A DNA stretch of 64,000 nucleotides from Poriferisocius sp965200775 (GCA_965200775.1 OZ241383.1:744001-808000), one strand, 5' to 3'; positions 8,057 through 17,886 are shown, counted from the first letter of the stretch. The notes: generated by a model not told the origin, from the letters alone. Numbers and translations: made by a program.

Positions 8057-11000
8057 GTGACCCGGGGTCCGACGACTCCCTTTTCGTCCGTAGCTCCCCA
8101 CTTGTCCGCGGTGCCGCCAAGGTCGGCCGACTGTTCGACCGCGTGATGCCTCGTAGGAGCCGGCGTCGCAGGTTACTCAGGTACATGATGGTGGTGATTC
8201 TGGAGGTTCGTAACGCCGCGACCCGCACCCGAGACGAGTGGCGCCGACGCCGAAACCAGTCCGAGACCGAAGCCCCTTGGCCAATAGAGGCTGATCCGGT
8301 TGGGATTGACTCCAAGCTGTTGAGTGCGCCCGAGGGGGAGGCGTACGCGGGGATCACCTACGAGAAGTGGTTCTGCCGTTTGCCGGCCGACCCCAGCGCT
8401 TTGGCGGTGCAGCGTCAGCAGTTCGAGGAGTGGCGCAAGCCGTTGAGGCTGTGGGGGCTGGTGATTGACGACGACGGCGATGTGGCGGTCACCGAGAAGT
8501 CGTTCCGAGACCAGACGTGGGGGCGGGTTGAGGTCGTGACAACGGCGCCGGGCGGCCTGGCTGGTGAGCTCGAACGGCTGGCCCGCGACTGTCCCAGGGA
8601 TCTAGTCGTGTTGTTGCGAGCTGGAGACCGACTGAGGCCCGATGCGGGGTTTCTGGTCGCCCAGGCGGCTTGGCGAGATCCCTGGTTGGAGCTGGTGTAC
8701 TGGGACGACGATCAGGCCGGGTTGGCCGAAGTGTGGGATTGGTACCTGGCAGGGCAACCCGAAGGGGATTACCACGGCGATTATCTGGAGAGCCTCAGCC
8801 GTCTCCGGCTCAAGCCGGGCTGGTCGCCCGATCTGTTGCTGAGCGCCAACTACATTGGGCGTGCCTTTGCCGTGCGAGCCCGAAGCCTGCTGGCCGATGC
8901 TGCATCCCTGAACCAGCCAACCGTGCGGGACGACGACGCCTTGTGGTGGGACCTGCTCTTGAGCCTCGACCTGGCCGACCAGCAGGTTTACCAGATACCG
9001 GAGGTGTTGCAGACGTTGGGCCGCCGATGCGACGAGATTACGGCCTACCACCGGGAGCTGGTGGAGCGCCGGCTGGCACGGACGGGATGGTCGGCAACGG
9101 CGGTGGCCGGGACCCGGGGCATTGAGCTTGCCTGGGATCCGGATCCAACTGTTGCGGTCAGCATCATCATCACGACCCGTCACAACCGCGAGAAGTTGAC
9201 TGGCGCCCTCGACTTGGTCCGCTTGGCCGGCAACGGTGCCCTCGAGCTTGTCATCGTGGATTACGGCGAGCGCAGCGACAGCAATGAAACGTGGTACGAG
9301 GCCCACGCCGCCGATTTGAGCCCCCGGATTATCTGGTGGGAGGAGCCGTTCAACTACTCAGTGGTCAACAACCGGGCCGCCGCTGAGGCCACCGGCGACA
9401 TTCTGGTGTTCCTAAGCGACGACACCGGTCCCGGTCACCCCGGCTGGCTTGCCAACCTCATCGGCTGGGCCCAGCGCCCCGAGATCGGGCTGGCCGGACT
9501 TCAGCTAATCGACGAGGACGGCCTCATCCAGCACAGTGGAGTCGTCGTCGGGATGACAGGCTTGGCCGGCCATCTCTTCCAGGGCATGGAACCCCACTCG
9601 GAGACCCTGCTCGGGTCGACCGGATGGACCCGGAACACCTCGTCGGTGACCGGGGACTGCCTGGCGGTACGCCGGTCGGTGTTCGAGGAGATCGGTGGGT
9701 TCGACGAGCGCCTGGAGCTTTGCGGCAGCGACATTGCGCTCGGGCTGCGGGCTAGGCGGGCCGGCTACCGAAATGTGGTGTCGGCGGCCACCCCAGTACG
9801 GTATCGAGCATCGCCCACCCGGGACCGCGAAGTACCAGAGGGCGATGTGTTCGCCGGCTACTGGATCCATCAGCGATGGCTGATGGGGGGCGACCCCTAC
9901 TGGTCCCCCAACCTCAGCCTCGACCACCCCGAACCAGTGCTGCACTGCGAGGAGCACCCCAGCGTCTTGCCGAAGCTGACCAACTTGTTGGGGCGGTCAA
10001 TGGAAGTCTTCTACCAGCGCAACGACCCTGGCGATGCCCACGCCTGGGCTCTCATGTCTGAAGCCGACAGGGAACTCGGCAAAGTGGTTACCAAGAGTCA
10101 TCAGAAGGTTCGTGGCCATCGGAGGGTGAGGGTGGTCAACTGGTTCGTTCCTGAGTTCCAGAACCCCTTTTACGGGGGCATACACACCGTGTTTCGCCTG
10201 GCAGACCACCTTGCAGTGAACCATGGGGTAGAAAACCGGTTCATGGTGATGACCGGCCCCCTCGATCACAATGAGCGGTGGTACCGGTCGGGGATCGCCG
10301 CTGCCTTCGAATCACTGGCCGGATGTTCCATCGCATACCACGATTCCTTCAAGTTCGACCCATCCGATTTTCCGCCGGCTGATGTGGCCATGGCCACCAT
10401 GTGGAACACCGCTTTTTTTGCCGCTAGGGCTCGAGATCAGGCCCGCAGGTTCTACCTGATTCAGGATTACGAGCCCATGTTCCATCCGGCAGGCACGCTC
10501 TACGCGCTGGCCGAGCACAGCTACCGGTTGGGGCTCTATGGGCTGTGCAACACCGGACACCTGGCCGACATCTACCGGGACCGCTACGGAGGGACGGCCG
10601 AACACTTCTGGCCCGCGGTGGACGAGTCGATCTTCCACGACCGGGGCCGGATCAAGCCCGACCCCGACCGCCCTGTGACCGTGTTCATCTACGCCCGTCC
10701 CGGACACCTGCGCAACTGCTGGGAGCTGGCCGCCCGGGCGGTGCGCTTGGTGAAGGACCACCTGGCCGATGATGTCCGGATCGTCACCGCTGGGTCGTGG
10801 GCGTTTCCCGAGCACATGGACTCCCTCATCACACACATGGGCCAGCTCGACTACAGGGAGACCGGCCCGCTGTACCGCACCTGCGACATCGGCGTGGCCC
10901 TCACCACTTCGGAACATCCCTCCTACCTCCCGCTGGAATTCATGGCCTGTGGCACAACGGTGGTGGCGTTTGAGAACCCAGCCGGGAACTGGCTGCTTCG

Positions 11001-11199
11001 CCACGATGAGAACTGCGCGACGGCTCCCCAGACCGCCGACGGACTGGCTGCCGAAATCATCGCCCTGGTACGAGATCCTCCCCGGCGGGACCGGCTGGCC
11101 AAGCAGGGCTTGGCCGATATTGCGGCCCGTCACGCCCGATGGGATCAAAACCTGGCGGATGTGTACAACTACCTGTGCGATCCGGAGGGTGAACAGTGA
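8029..11199 (+). CDS. giant multidomain glycosyltransferase (GT2-like plus GT2 plus WsaF-like GT4)
   Basis: 1056 residues, predicted cytoplasmic, with a very basic N-terminus (RRSRRRRLLRY) that may bind membrane. Residues about 135-340 resemble a degenerate GT2 fold (LVVLLRAGDRL, LVYWDDD). Residues about 375-620 are a GT2 domain with SIIITTRHNR, NNRAAAEATGDILVFLSDDT and an acceptor-side GGFDERLELCGSD. Residues about 705-1056 resemble the rhamnosyltransferase WsaF family (NWFVPEFQNPFYGGIHTVFR, FYLIQDYEPMF, and SEHPSYLPLEFMACG near the C-terminus). Such fusions build rhamnan-type chains; dTDP-rhamnose genes lie in the same locus. GTG 8029 is set by the conserved leaderless promoter. The stop overlaps wzm (GTGA). 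A paralogue of the same architecture lies at 14572. Confidence 0.85.
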   Translation: MPLSRAQHSRDPGSDDSLFVRSSPLVRGAAKVGRLFDRVMPRRSRRRRLLRYMMVVILEVRNAATRTRDEWRRRRNQSETEAPWPIEADPVGIDSKLLSAPEGEAYAGITYEKWFCRLPADPSALAVQRQQFEEWRKPLRLWGLVIDDDGDVAVTEKSFRDQTWGRVEVVTTAPGGLAGELERLARDCPRDLVVLLRAGDRLRPDAGFLVAQAAWRDPWLELVYWDDDQAGLAEVWDWYLAGQPEGDYHGDYLESLSRLRLKPGWSPDLLLSANYIGRAFAVRARSLLADAASLNQPTVRDDDALWWDLLLSLDLADQQVYQIPEVLQTLGRRCDEITAYHRELVERRLARTGWSATAVAGTRGIELAWDPDPTVAVSIIITTRHNREKLTGALDLVRLAGNGALELVIVDYGERSDSNETWYEAHAADLSPRIIWWEEPFNYSVVNNRAAAEATGDILVFLSDDTGPGHPGWLANLIGWAQRPEIGLAGLQLIDEDGLIQHSGVVVGMTGLAGHLFQGMEPHSETLLGSTGWTRNTSSVTGDCLAVRRSVFEEIGGFDERLELCGSDIALGLRARRAGYRNVVSAATPVRYRASPTRDREVPEGDVFAGYWIHQRWLMGGDPYWSPNLSLDHPEPVLHCEEHPSVLPKLTNLLGRSMEVFYQRNDPGDAHAWALMSEADRELGKVVTKSHQKVRGHRRVRVVNWFVPEFQNPFYGGIHTVFRLADHLAVNHGVENRFMVMTGPLDHNERWYRSGIAAAFESLAGCSIAYHDSFKFDPSDFPPADVAMATMWNTAFFAARARDQARRFYLIQDYEPMFHPAGTLYALAEHSYRLGLYGLCNTGHLADIYRDRYGGTAEHFWPAVDESIFHDRGRIKPDPDRPVTVFIYARPGHLRNCWELAARAVRLVKDHLADDVRIVTAGSWAFPEHMDSLITHMGQLDYRETGPLYRTCDIGVALTTSEHPSYLPLEFMACGTTVVAFENPAGNWLLRHDENCATAPQTADGLAAEIIALVRDPPRRDRLAKQGLADIAARHARWDQNLADVYNYLCDPEGEQ

Positions 11200-12074
11200 G
11201 CAGGCTGAGGTCATCCACGGAGGGCCGGTCGGGGACTGGGCTTCGCTGGGCTCACGTGGTGGGCCGGGGCGGTCCGCTGGAGATTTGGGGTTACCGGGAG
11301 CTGATCGGCCGCTTGGTCCAGCGCGAGTTGGGTTCCCGGTACAAGCGGTCGGTGCTGGGGTGGATGTGGTCGATGCTCAACCCGGCTGCCACCCTCGCCA
11401 TCTACGCCCTGGTGTTCGGGGTGCTTCTCAAGTTCGAGCCCCCCCGAGCGGGCAGCGGCCGTTTCGACAACTTCGCCCTTTACCTGTTCTGCGCTCTGGT
11501 CATGTGGAACGCCTTTCACGGGGTGGTAACGGGGTCGATGAACGCCCTGCTGGATGTGGGGTCGCTGCTGGGCAAGGTGTACTTCCCCCCCGAGGCTCCG
11601 GCGGTGGCCAACCTGCTCACCGTGCTCATCCAGGCTGCTATCGAGGTGGCCATCTTGATGTTGATCCTCATCTGCCTGGTGAACGTGAGTTGGACGTTCC
11701 TGCTCTGGCCGGTGCTGCTGGTGCTGCTGGCGTTTTTCGCCTTGGGGATCGGCCTGGTGCTCAGCGCATGGAACGTCCGCTACCGCGACGTGGGCTACCT
11801 GACGTCCATTGCCGTGCAGTTTCTCTTCTACGTGACCCCGGTGGTGTACCCGCTGTCGCTGATTCCCGATCGGGCGCTGGGCCTGCCGGTGAACAACATC
11901 ATCCGCCTGAACCCCATCGCCCAGTTCACCGAGGCATCCCGGGAGCTGCTGTACGGATTGGACTGGCCCAGCTTGCTGCGGTTGGGAGTGATGGCGGTGG
12001 TCTCGCTCACCGTAGGGGCCGTCGGCTGGTTGGTGTTCAAGGCCCGCACCCGCAATATCGCCGAGGAGCTGTGA
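11196..12074 (+). CDS. wzm: polysaccharide ABC exporter, permease subunit (Wzm-like)
   Basis: 292-residue ABC-2 type permease with about six hydrophobic segments. The N-terminal signature LIGRLVQRELGSRYKRSVLGWMWSMLNP marks the Wzm/TagG/RfbA export family. It pairs with the ATPase at 12129 to flip a lipid-linked glycan across the membrane. The start overlaps the glycosyltransferase stop by 4 nt (GTGA). The C-terminal stretch RELLYGLDWPSLLRLGVM is the piece found again in the remnant at 5739. Confidence 0.93.
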   Translation: MSRLRSSTEGRSGTGLRWAHVVGRGGPLEIWGYRELIGRLVQRELGSRYKRSVLGWMWSMLNPAATLAIYALVFGVLLKFEPPRAGSGRFDNFALYLFCALVMWNAFHGVVTGSMNALLDVGSLLGKVYFPPEAPAVANLLTVLIQAAIEVAILMLILICLVNVSWTFLLWPVLLVLLAFFALGIGLVLSAWNVRYRDVGYLTSIAVQFLFYVTPVVYPLSLIPDRALGLPVNNIIRLNPIAQFTEASRELLYGLDWPSLLRLGVMAVVSLTVGAVGWLVFKARTRNIAEEL

Positions 12075-12078
12075 TCTG

Positions 12079-12132
12079 ATGAGCGCGATTGCCGATGTGC
12101 ATCATCTTCGCTGGAGAGCGGTGGTCCGATGA
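12079..12132 (+). other. 17-codon micro-ORF at the wzm/wzt junction, a diverged duplication of the junction
   Basis: ATG 12079 to TGA 12130-12132 (MSAIADVHHLRWRAVVR). Its stop overlaps the wzt ATG (ATGA). The 26 bases ending at each ATGAGCG (the end of wzm, and again just before wzt) match at about 20 of 26 positions with a 50-bp period, so the short frame looks like a copied wzm-end/wzt-start junction. Any peptide function is unlikely; a role in translational coupling is conceivable. Confidence 0.4.
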
Positions 12133-13355
12133 GCGAGCCCGCGGTTGTGGTGGAGGAGGTATCCAAATGCTTCCGCCTGCCTTTGGAACGCCCCCGCAGC
12201 CTGAAGGAAGCTTGGACCGGCGTCCTGCGGGGTTCGGGGCGAGGGTTCCGCCGGGTGCGCAGCGAGCCGTTCTGGGCACTTCGCGACATCAGCCTCGAGG
12301 TACACAGGGGGTCGATGTTCGGAGTGATCGGGCGCAACGGATCGGGCAAGTCCAGCCTGCTGCGGATCATGGCCGGCATCTACCGCCCCACCGGGGGACG
12401 GGTGGCCATCAACGGCCGAGCCTCGGCCCTGTTGGAGTTGGGTGCCGGGTTCCATCCGGCGCTGAGCGGGCGGGAGAACATCTACCTCAACGCCTCCATG
12501 CTCGGGTTGTCGAAGGCACAGATCGACGGCCGGGTGGATCAGATCATCGAGTTCTCCGGCCTGGCCGACTTCATCGACAGTCCGGTGAAGATCTACTCCA
12601 GCGGTATGTACGTGCGGCTGGGGTTCGCGGTTGCGGTTCACGTTGATCCCGACATCCTCATCGTGGACGAGGTGGTGGCGGTGGGGGATGAGGAGTTCCA
12701 GCTCCGCTGCTTCAACCACCTCGACGCCCTCCGCTCCCAGGGCGTGACCATCGTGCTGGTGAGCCACGACCTGGGGATGTTGCGGGCCAACTGCGACCGG
12801 ATGGCGTGGCTAAATCGAGGCAGGCTGGCCGCGCTGGGCGACCCGCAGGAGGTGATCAACGCCTACCTCGACACCGTTGACACCGAGGGGGCGGCTTCGG
12901 TCGGCCACCGTCCCCGCCCCGACAACGCCGGGGAGACCCCGCTTCGCATCACCGACCTGGAGTTTTTCGACGGGGCCGGACACCAGCCCAAGACGTTTGC
13001 TAGCGGCGACCCGCTGTTGGTGCGCATCCACTTCTTCGCAGCCGAGCCGATCGACAACCCCGTGTTTTCGTTGGGGTTCTACGACCACAACAACTTTCAT
13101 CTGGCCGGCCCCCGGTCCCACATCGGCGGCTTTCGGGCGGGCAGGGTGGAGGGGGTGGGGTGGGTGGACTACCGGCTGGCTCGCATTCCGTTCCGCTCGG
13201 GGGCTTTCCATGTGAACGCCGCGGTTCAGGACGCCGACGCGTCGTTTCTCTACGACCGCCGGGTTCGTGAGTTCTGGTTGCAAGTGTCCGGTGAGCCCGA
13301 CCCGAGAGCCAACGGGCTGCTGAACCTGGACGGCCACTGGCGTGCCGGCTCGTGA
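12129..13355 (+). CDS. wzt: polysaccharide ABC exporter ATPase with C-terminal Wzt-type substrate domain
   Basis: 408 residues. The nucleotide-binding domain occupies about 1-245: Walker A GRNGSGKSS at 68-76, signature YSSGMYVRLGFA, Walker B ILIVDEVVAVGD, H-loop VSHD. Residues about 260-408 form an extra beta-rich domain of the Wzt_C kind (LRITDLEFFDG, FASGDPLLVRIHFFA, VSFxLG-like FSLGFYDHNN). In the E. coli O8/O9a-type systems this domain recognises the modified non-reducing end of the glycan before export, so it should pair with the WbdD-like protein at 5912. ATG 12129 follows a GGAGAG ribosome site. Stop is 17 nt before the next gene. Confidence 0.93.
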   Translation: MSEPAVVVEEVSKCFRLPLERPRSLKEAWTGVLRGSGRGFRRVRSEPFWALRDISLEVHRGSMFGVIGRNGSGKSSLLRIMAGIYRPTGGRVAINGRASALLELGAGFHPALSGRENIYLNASMLGLSKAQIDGRVDQIIEFSGLADFIDSPVKIYSSGMYVRLGFAVAVHVDPDILIVDEVVAVGDEEFQLRCFNHLDALRSQGVTIVLVSHDLGMLRANCDRMAWLNRGRLAALGDPQEVINAYLDTVDTEGAASVGHRPRPDNAGETPLRITDLEFFDGAGHQPKTFASGDPLLVRIHFFAAEPIDNPVFSLGFYDHNNFHLAGPRSHIGGFRAGRVEGVGWVDYRLARIPFRSGAFHVNAAVQDADASFLYDRRVREFWLQVSGEPDPRANGLLNLDGHWRAGS

Positions 13356-13372
13356 GCTGAACCGGCGGGGTC

Positions 13373-14503
13373 ATGATGAATCCGGATTCCACCGCTCCGA
13401 TCGCGCCAGTGAGGTTGGCCGTTGAGGCCACTGCGCTGTTGGGGACGCGCACAGGTATTGGCAACTTCACCGCTGAGTTGATCAAAGAGCTGAAGTGTCG
13501 TGCGGATGTTGAGGTGTCGGCCTTCTGTATCGGGAGGGTGGGCGGGAACTGGCTGCCCGACGATGTGGCCGGCGGGATCAGGGAAGTACACAGCACAAGC
13601 CGCTCCCGGGTAGTGCGCCGGCTTTGGAGGTACCTGCGATTTCCCAGCTTGGAGCGGATGGCCGGTGAAGTCGACGTGGTCTATGGCCCCAACTACATCG
13701 TTCCCCCCACCAGGCGGGCTGCCGCGGTGGTGTCGGTGCATGACGTGGGGTTCGAACTTGATCCTCCCATGGCCATTCCTCAAGTCGTCGGTCATCGCCA
13801 AACAGTGCGGGCGGCCATTAGGCAGGGAGCTTGGGTCCATACCGATTCGGAATACGTAGCGGCCCAGGTAAGAGACATTTACGACGTGGACCCCAACCGA
13901 GTGGTTGTCGTACCCGCCGGGGTATGCCTGACTGCTCCCGGCCCGCATCCCAGGCCGGGTTCCCCTTACGTACTTGCCTTGGGGTCTACAGACCGGCGCA
14001 AGGACTTGACGACGTTGGTGGAGGCCTTCGATCAACTGGCCTCGGAACTGGGAGACCTGCGGCTGGTGCTTGCCGGCCCGGACGGTGATGCCGCCGACGA
14101 GTTGAACCAGGCAGTAGCCGACAGTCCGTACAATTCCCGGATATGTCGGCTTGGCTGGGTGGACGAGCCGACTCGCTCCAGCCTGCTCCATGAAGCTGCG
14201 GCTGTGGCATATCCGTCGCTCTATGAGGGGTTTGGCTTGGTGCCTCTGGAGGCCATGTTGGCGGGTGTGCCCGTGGTAACGACGTCGGTGGCTTCCATTC
14301 CCGAGGTGGCCGGTGATGCGGCCTTCTATGTCAGTCCCGGAAGTCCCGACGAACTCGCGGAGGCCCTGAGGCAGGTGTTGACCGACACCGCAATGGCCTT
14401 GGATTTGGTGGCTCGGGGCCGGATTCGGGCCAGGGCCTTTACCTGGCACAAGTCCGCGGAGGCGATGGTTGGATTGTTTCGGCTTGCCGCCGATTCCAGG
14501 TAA
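13373..14503 (+). CDS. glycosyltransferase family 4 protein
   Basis: 376 residues. N-terminal half begins RLAVEATALLGTRTGIGNFT, the GTGIGxy loop typical of GT4 mannosyl/rhamnosyltransferases. The C-terminal Rossmann half has LALGSTDRRKDLTTLVEAF and the nucleotide-sugar site SLYEGFGLVPLEAMLAGVPVV, whose E-x7-E pattern (EGFGLVPLE) is the retaining GT4 signature. Cytoplasmic or membrane-peripheral. It follows wzt by 17 nt in the same direction and probably adds part of the repeating unit or its adaptor. The sugar specificity cannot be read. Confidence 0.88.
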   Translation: MMNPDSTAPIAPVRLAVEATALLGTRTGIGNFTAELIKELKCRADVEVSAFCIGRVGGNWLPDDVAGGIREVHSTSRSRVVRRLWRYLRFPSLERMAGEVDVVYGPNYIVPPTRRAAAVVSVHDVGFELDPPMAIPQVVGHRQTVRAAIRQGAWVHTDSEYVAAQVRDIYDVDPNRVVVVPAGVCLTAPGPHPRPGSPYVLALGSTDRRKDLTTLVEAFDQLASELGDLRLVLAGPDGDAADELNQAVADSPYNSRICRLGWVDEPTRSSLLHEAAAVAYPSLYEGFGLVPLEAMLAGVPVVTTSVASIPEVAGDAAFYVSPGSPDELAEALRQVLTDTAMALDLVARGRIRARAFTWHKSAEAMVGLFRLAADSR

Positions 14504-14571
14504 GGGACGCCACCGATCCTTCCATCTTCACGGGTACGGAGCGTCATGGTCAGATCTCCCAGAGGGGAGTA

Positions 14572-17500
14572 GTGTCTGCTCCGGTGCCAGACCCCCAATT
14601 CAGCGAGCAGCACAGCCGCGATTCGGCGTCTGGTGATCACTCGGCACAGGACGACCCTTTTTCGGAGGAGCGACTGTTCGCAAACGACCCGGCTTGGCAA
14701 GATGATTCATCAAACGGCGACGGCCTTGTGGCGCTTGGCCGGATATTGCCTCAACACAGTCGCCGGAGGGTTTTGGCGTTAGGCCTGTACAGGCGGGTGC
14801 TGCCCGAAGAAAGTCGCCGCCGCCGCTGGTTCCGTGACGTAATGGTGGTGTTCTGGGAAATCCGCAACGCGGCCATTCGTACTCGGGAGCAGTGGAGGCT
14901 CACCCAGGAAGAGTGGATGCGTGCCCGGGAGCTGAAGAGGACCGGGAATGACCCATCGGGAAAGGCGCAGCTCCTGTTCCACCAGTGGTCTTTCCGTATC
15001 CCTCCCAACCAGGAAACCCTTACAGCCCAAAAGTGCCTGTTCGATGAGCGAATACACCCCCGACCTGTTCATGCGCTGATTGTGGATTGTGGCGAAGGTG
15101 ATGAAGCCACTACCGCGTCGTTGCAAGATCAGACTTGGGGACTGGTCGAGGTGGTTCGAGTGGGTTCCGAACAGTTGGCCGGAGAGTTCAGCCGCTTGGC
15201 GCAGGACCACTCCGACGATCTGGTCGTTATCTTGAGAGCCGGAGACCGACTGCGCTCGGATGCGCTTTACGAGATGTCGCAAGTCATCTGGCGGGACCCA
15301 CTGGTGCAGATTGTGTATTGGGATGATGATCTGGCCGAGGTGGCCGAAGTGTGGGACTGGGCGTCGGCCGGAATGCCACCGGATGTCTACACCACTCGAG
15401 AACTGGGTCAAGTGGGGGATCCTCGAATCAAGCCAGGGTGGTCACCCGACCTCTTGACGTGCGTCAATTACATTGGAAGGGCTTTTGCCATTCGAGCCCG
15501 ACATTTGGATCCCGAGACAGCGATCCGGTGTCAGGCTTCAGCGTTGGACGACGACTCCCTGTGGTGGGACCTCTTGTTGAGCGTGGGCGTCGACCGCGAG
15601 CAGGTCCACCACTTGTCCACAGTCATGCAGACGCTGAAGGGTGAGCGAGATCGTGTGGCTACCCGCCATCTGGAGCTAGTCGACCGCTGGTTCGATCGCC
15701 ACAGCTGGCCTGCGAAAGCCCAGCTTGGGCCTGATGGGATCGTCCCGGAGTGGGCCTCCACCCGGCTGCCGCCGGTGAGCGTCATCATCCCCACCCGTCA
15801 CAACCGAAGGCTGGTCGCAGATGCGCTGGCCCTCATCAGGGGGGCCGAATATCCCGACGTACAGGTCATTATCGTGGATAACGGTGGACGTAGCGCTCGC
15901 AACGAGGCGTGGTATGCCAAAACGGCCGCCGATTTGGACCCGGAGATCATTTGGTGGGACGAGCCGTTCAACTACTCGGCAGTCAACAACCGGGCCGCTG
16001 CAATGGCCACAGGCGAGATTCTGGTGTTCTTGAATGATGACACCGCGCTGGGCGACGCGGGGTGGCTCGCTCACATATGCGGGTGGGCCCATCGCCCCGA
16101 AATAGGCGTGGTGGGTCTTCAACTCATCGACGACGACAACCTGATTCAGCATGGCGGGGTAGTCGTGGGGATGCATGGCTTTGCCGACCACCTGTTCCAG
16201 GGCATGGCCCCTCACTCGGACAGCCTGATGGGGTCTACCGACTGGACCCGCAACGCTTTGGCTACCACCGGTGCCTGCCTAGCAGTGCGCCGTTCGGTGT
16301 TCGAGGAGATAGGCGGTTTCGACGAGGGTCTGGTGCTTTGCGGCAGCGATGTGGTGCTCGGGGTGAGGGCCTGGCAGGCCGGGTATCGCAATGTGGTATC
16401 AGCGGCCACACCTATCCGGCATAGGGAGTCGGCCACCCGAGGTCGTTTCGTGCCCGAGAACGACGTGTTTGCAAGCTATTGGAGTTACGAGCGGTGGCTG
16501 AAGGGTGGCGATCCGTTTTTCTCGGCCAGCTTGAGTGTGGACTTTCCCGAACCCGCCCTGCGGCTCGTAAACGAACTCGATGTCCTCGAGCGGCTGACCC
16601 GGATCTTGGAGCGGCCCATGGAGGCATCTCCCCAGCGAAGCGAATCAAGCGAGGCTCACTCCATGGCGCTTGCGGCCACCTCCGATCGAGAGTTGGCCGA
16701 TATGGTGGACCGGGGGCATCGCAGCATAAGGGGCCACCATCCGGTTCATACGATCAACTGGTTCGTGCCCCAGTTCCAGAACCCGTTCTATGAGGGAATA
16801 CACACCGTGTTCCGGCTGGCAGAGCACCTTGCCGTGAACCACGGGGTGGAGAACCGGTTTGTGGTGATGACCAGCTCCGTCGATAACGATGAGCGCTGGT
16901 TCCGGTCGGGGATGAAGGCTGCGTTCCCGGCGCTGGGCGACAGCTTGGTTGCCCATCACAACTATTTTGACTTCAACCCTGACAAGGTGTCGCCGGCCGA
17001 TGTGGCCATGGCCACCGCTTGGACTACCACATATGCGGTTGCTCGGGCACCTGAGCAGGCCCGTCGGTTCTACCTGATTCAAGACTACGAGCCCATGTTC
17101 CATCCGTCCGGCACACTCCATGCCCTAGCCGAGCACAGCTATCGGCTCGGCTTGTACGGACTGTGCAACACCGGACACTTGGCCGACCTGTACAGCAGTC
17201 GCTATGGAGGGGTGGCTGACCACTTCTGGCCCGGGGTTGACAACCAGGTATTCCACAACCAAGGCAGGGTCGATCCCAACCCCGAACTCCCGGTGACCGT
17301 GTTTCTCAATGCTCGTCCAGACGACACCCGAAATTGCTGGGAGCTGGCTTCCAGGGCCATGCACTTGGTGAAGATGCGCCTGGGTGACAAGGTGCGAATC
17401 ATCACAGCAGGGTCGTGGACTCCTCCCGACAACGCTCACAACGATCTGATGCACCTCGGCCGGCTTGACTATCACGAGACGGGCACCCTCTATCGGACCT

Positions 17501-17817
17501 GCGACATCGGGATCGCCCTCTCCGTGTCGGAGCATCCCTCCTACCTTCCGCTGGAGCTGATGGCATGTGGGGCAACGGTCGTGGCTTTCGACAACCCGGC
17601 GGGTGATTGGCTCTTGCGGGATGACCACAACTGTGTTCGCACCCCGCAAACCGCCGACGGTTTGGCTTCGGAGATAGTCGCACTGGCTCTGGATCCAGCC
17701 CGGAGGCAGCGGTTGGCGAAGCAAGGAAGAGAAGACCTGGTCGCTCGCCACGCCCGTTGGGACGAAAACCTGGCTGGAGTGTATCGGTACTTGTGTGACC
17801 CCGAGTCGAAGCGCTGA
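14572..17817 (+). CDS. giant multidomain glycosyltransferase, paralogue of the one at 8029
   Basis: 1081 residues with the same three-part order as the 8029 protein and clear similarity along the whole length: a GT2-like segment (LVVILRAGDRL, IVYWDDDL), a GT2 domain (SVIIPTRHNRR, NNRAAAMATGEILVFLNDDT, GGFDEGLVLCGSD) and a WsaF-like C-terminal domain (INWFVPQFQNPFYEGIHTVF, FYLIQDYEPMF). The extreme N-terminus is longer and different for about 60 residues, while REQWRL and the basic RRRRWFRD segment align again. GTG 14572 is chosen because a GAGGGGAGTA ribosome site lies just upstream. The duplication of this gene is consistent with an ancestral duplication of the whole module. Confidence 0.85.
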   Translation: MSAPVPDPQFSEQHSRDSASGDHSAQDDPFSEERLFANDPAWQDDSSNGDGLVALGRILPQHSRRRVLALGLYRRVLPEESRRRRWFRDVMVVFWEIRNAAIRTREQWRLTQEEWMRARELKRTGNDPSGKAQLLFHQWSFRIPPNQETLTAQKCLFDERIHPRPVHALIVDCGEGDEATTASLQDQTWGLVEVVRVGSEQLAGEFSRLAQDHSDDLVVILRAGDRLRSDALYEMSQVIWRDPLVQIVYWDDDLAEVAEVWDWASAGMPPDVYTTRELGQVGDPRIKPGWSPDLLTCVNYIGRAFAIRARHLDPETAIRCQASALDDDSLWWDLLLSVGVDREQVHHLSTVMQTLKGERDRVATRHLELVDRWFDRHSWPAKAQLGPDGIVPEWASTRLPPVSVIIPTRHNRRLVADALALIRGAEYPDVQVIIVDNGGRSARNEAWYAKTAADLDPEIIWWDEPFNYSAVNNRAAAMATGEILVFLNDDTALGDAGWLAHICGWAHRPEIGVVGLQLIDDDNLIQHGGVVVGMHGFADHLFQGMAPHSDSLMGSTDWTRNALATTGACLAVRRSVFEEIGGFDEGLVLCGSDVVLGVRAWQAGYRNVVSAATPIRHRESATRGRFVPENDVFASYWSYERWLKGGDPFFSASLSVDFPEPALRLVNELDVLERLTRILERPMEASPQRSESSEAHSMALAATSDRELADMVDRGHRSIRGHHPVHTINWFVPQFQNPFYEGIHTVFRLAEHLAVNHGVENRFVVMTSSVDNDERWFRSGMKAAFPALGDSLVAHHNYFDFNPDKVSPADVAMATAWTTTYAVARAPEQARRFYLIQDYEPMFHPSGTLHALAEHSYRLGLYGLCNTGHLADLYSSRYGGVADHFWPGVDNQVFHNQGRVDPNPELPVTVFLNARPDDTRNCWELASRAMHLVKMRLGDKVRIITAGSWTPPDNAHNDLMHLGRLDYHETGTLYRTCDIGIALSVSEHPSYLPLELMACGATVVAFDNPAGDWLLRDDHNCVRTPQTADGLASEIVALALDPARRQRLAKQGREDLVARHARWDENLAGVYRYLCDPESKR

Positions 17818-17886
17818 TTGCGCAGGAGGCTGATGACGTAGTCGGCCCCTATCGAACAGGCTCTATCCGGGCGGCGCGGATGCGGG

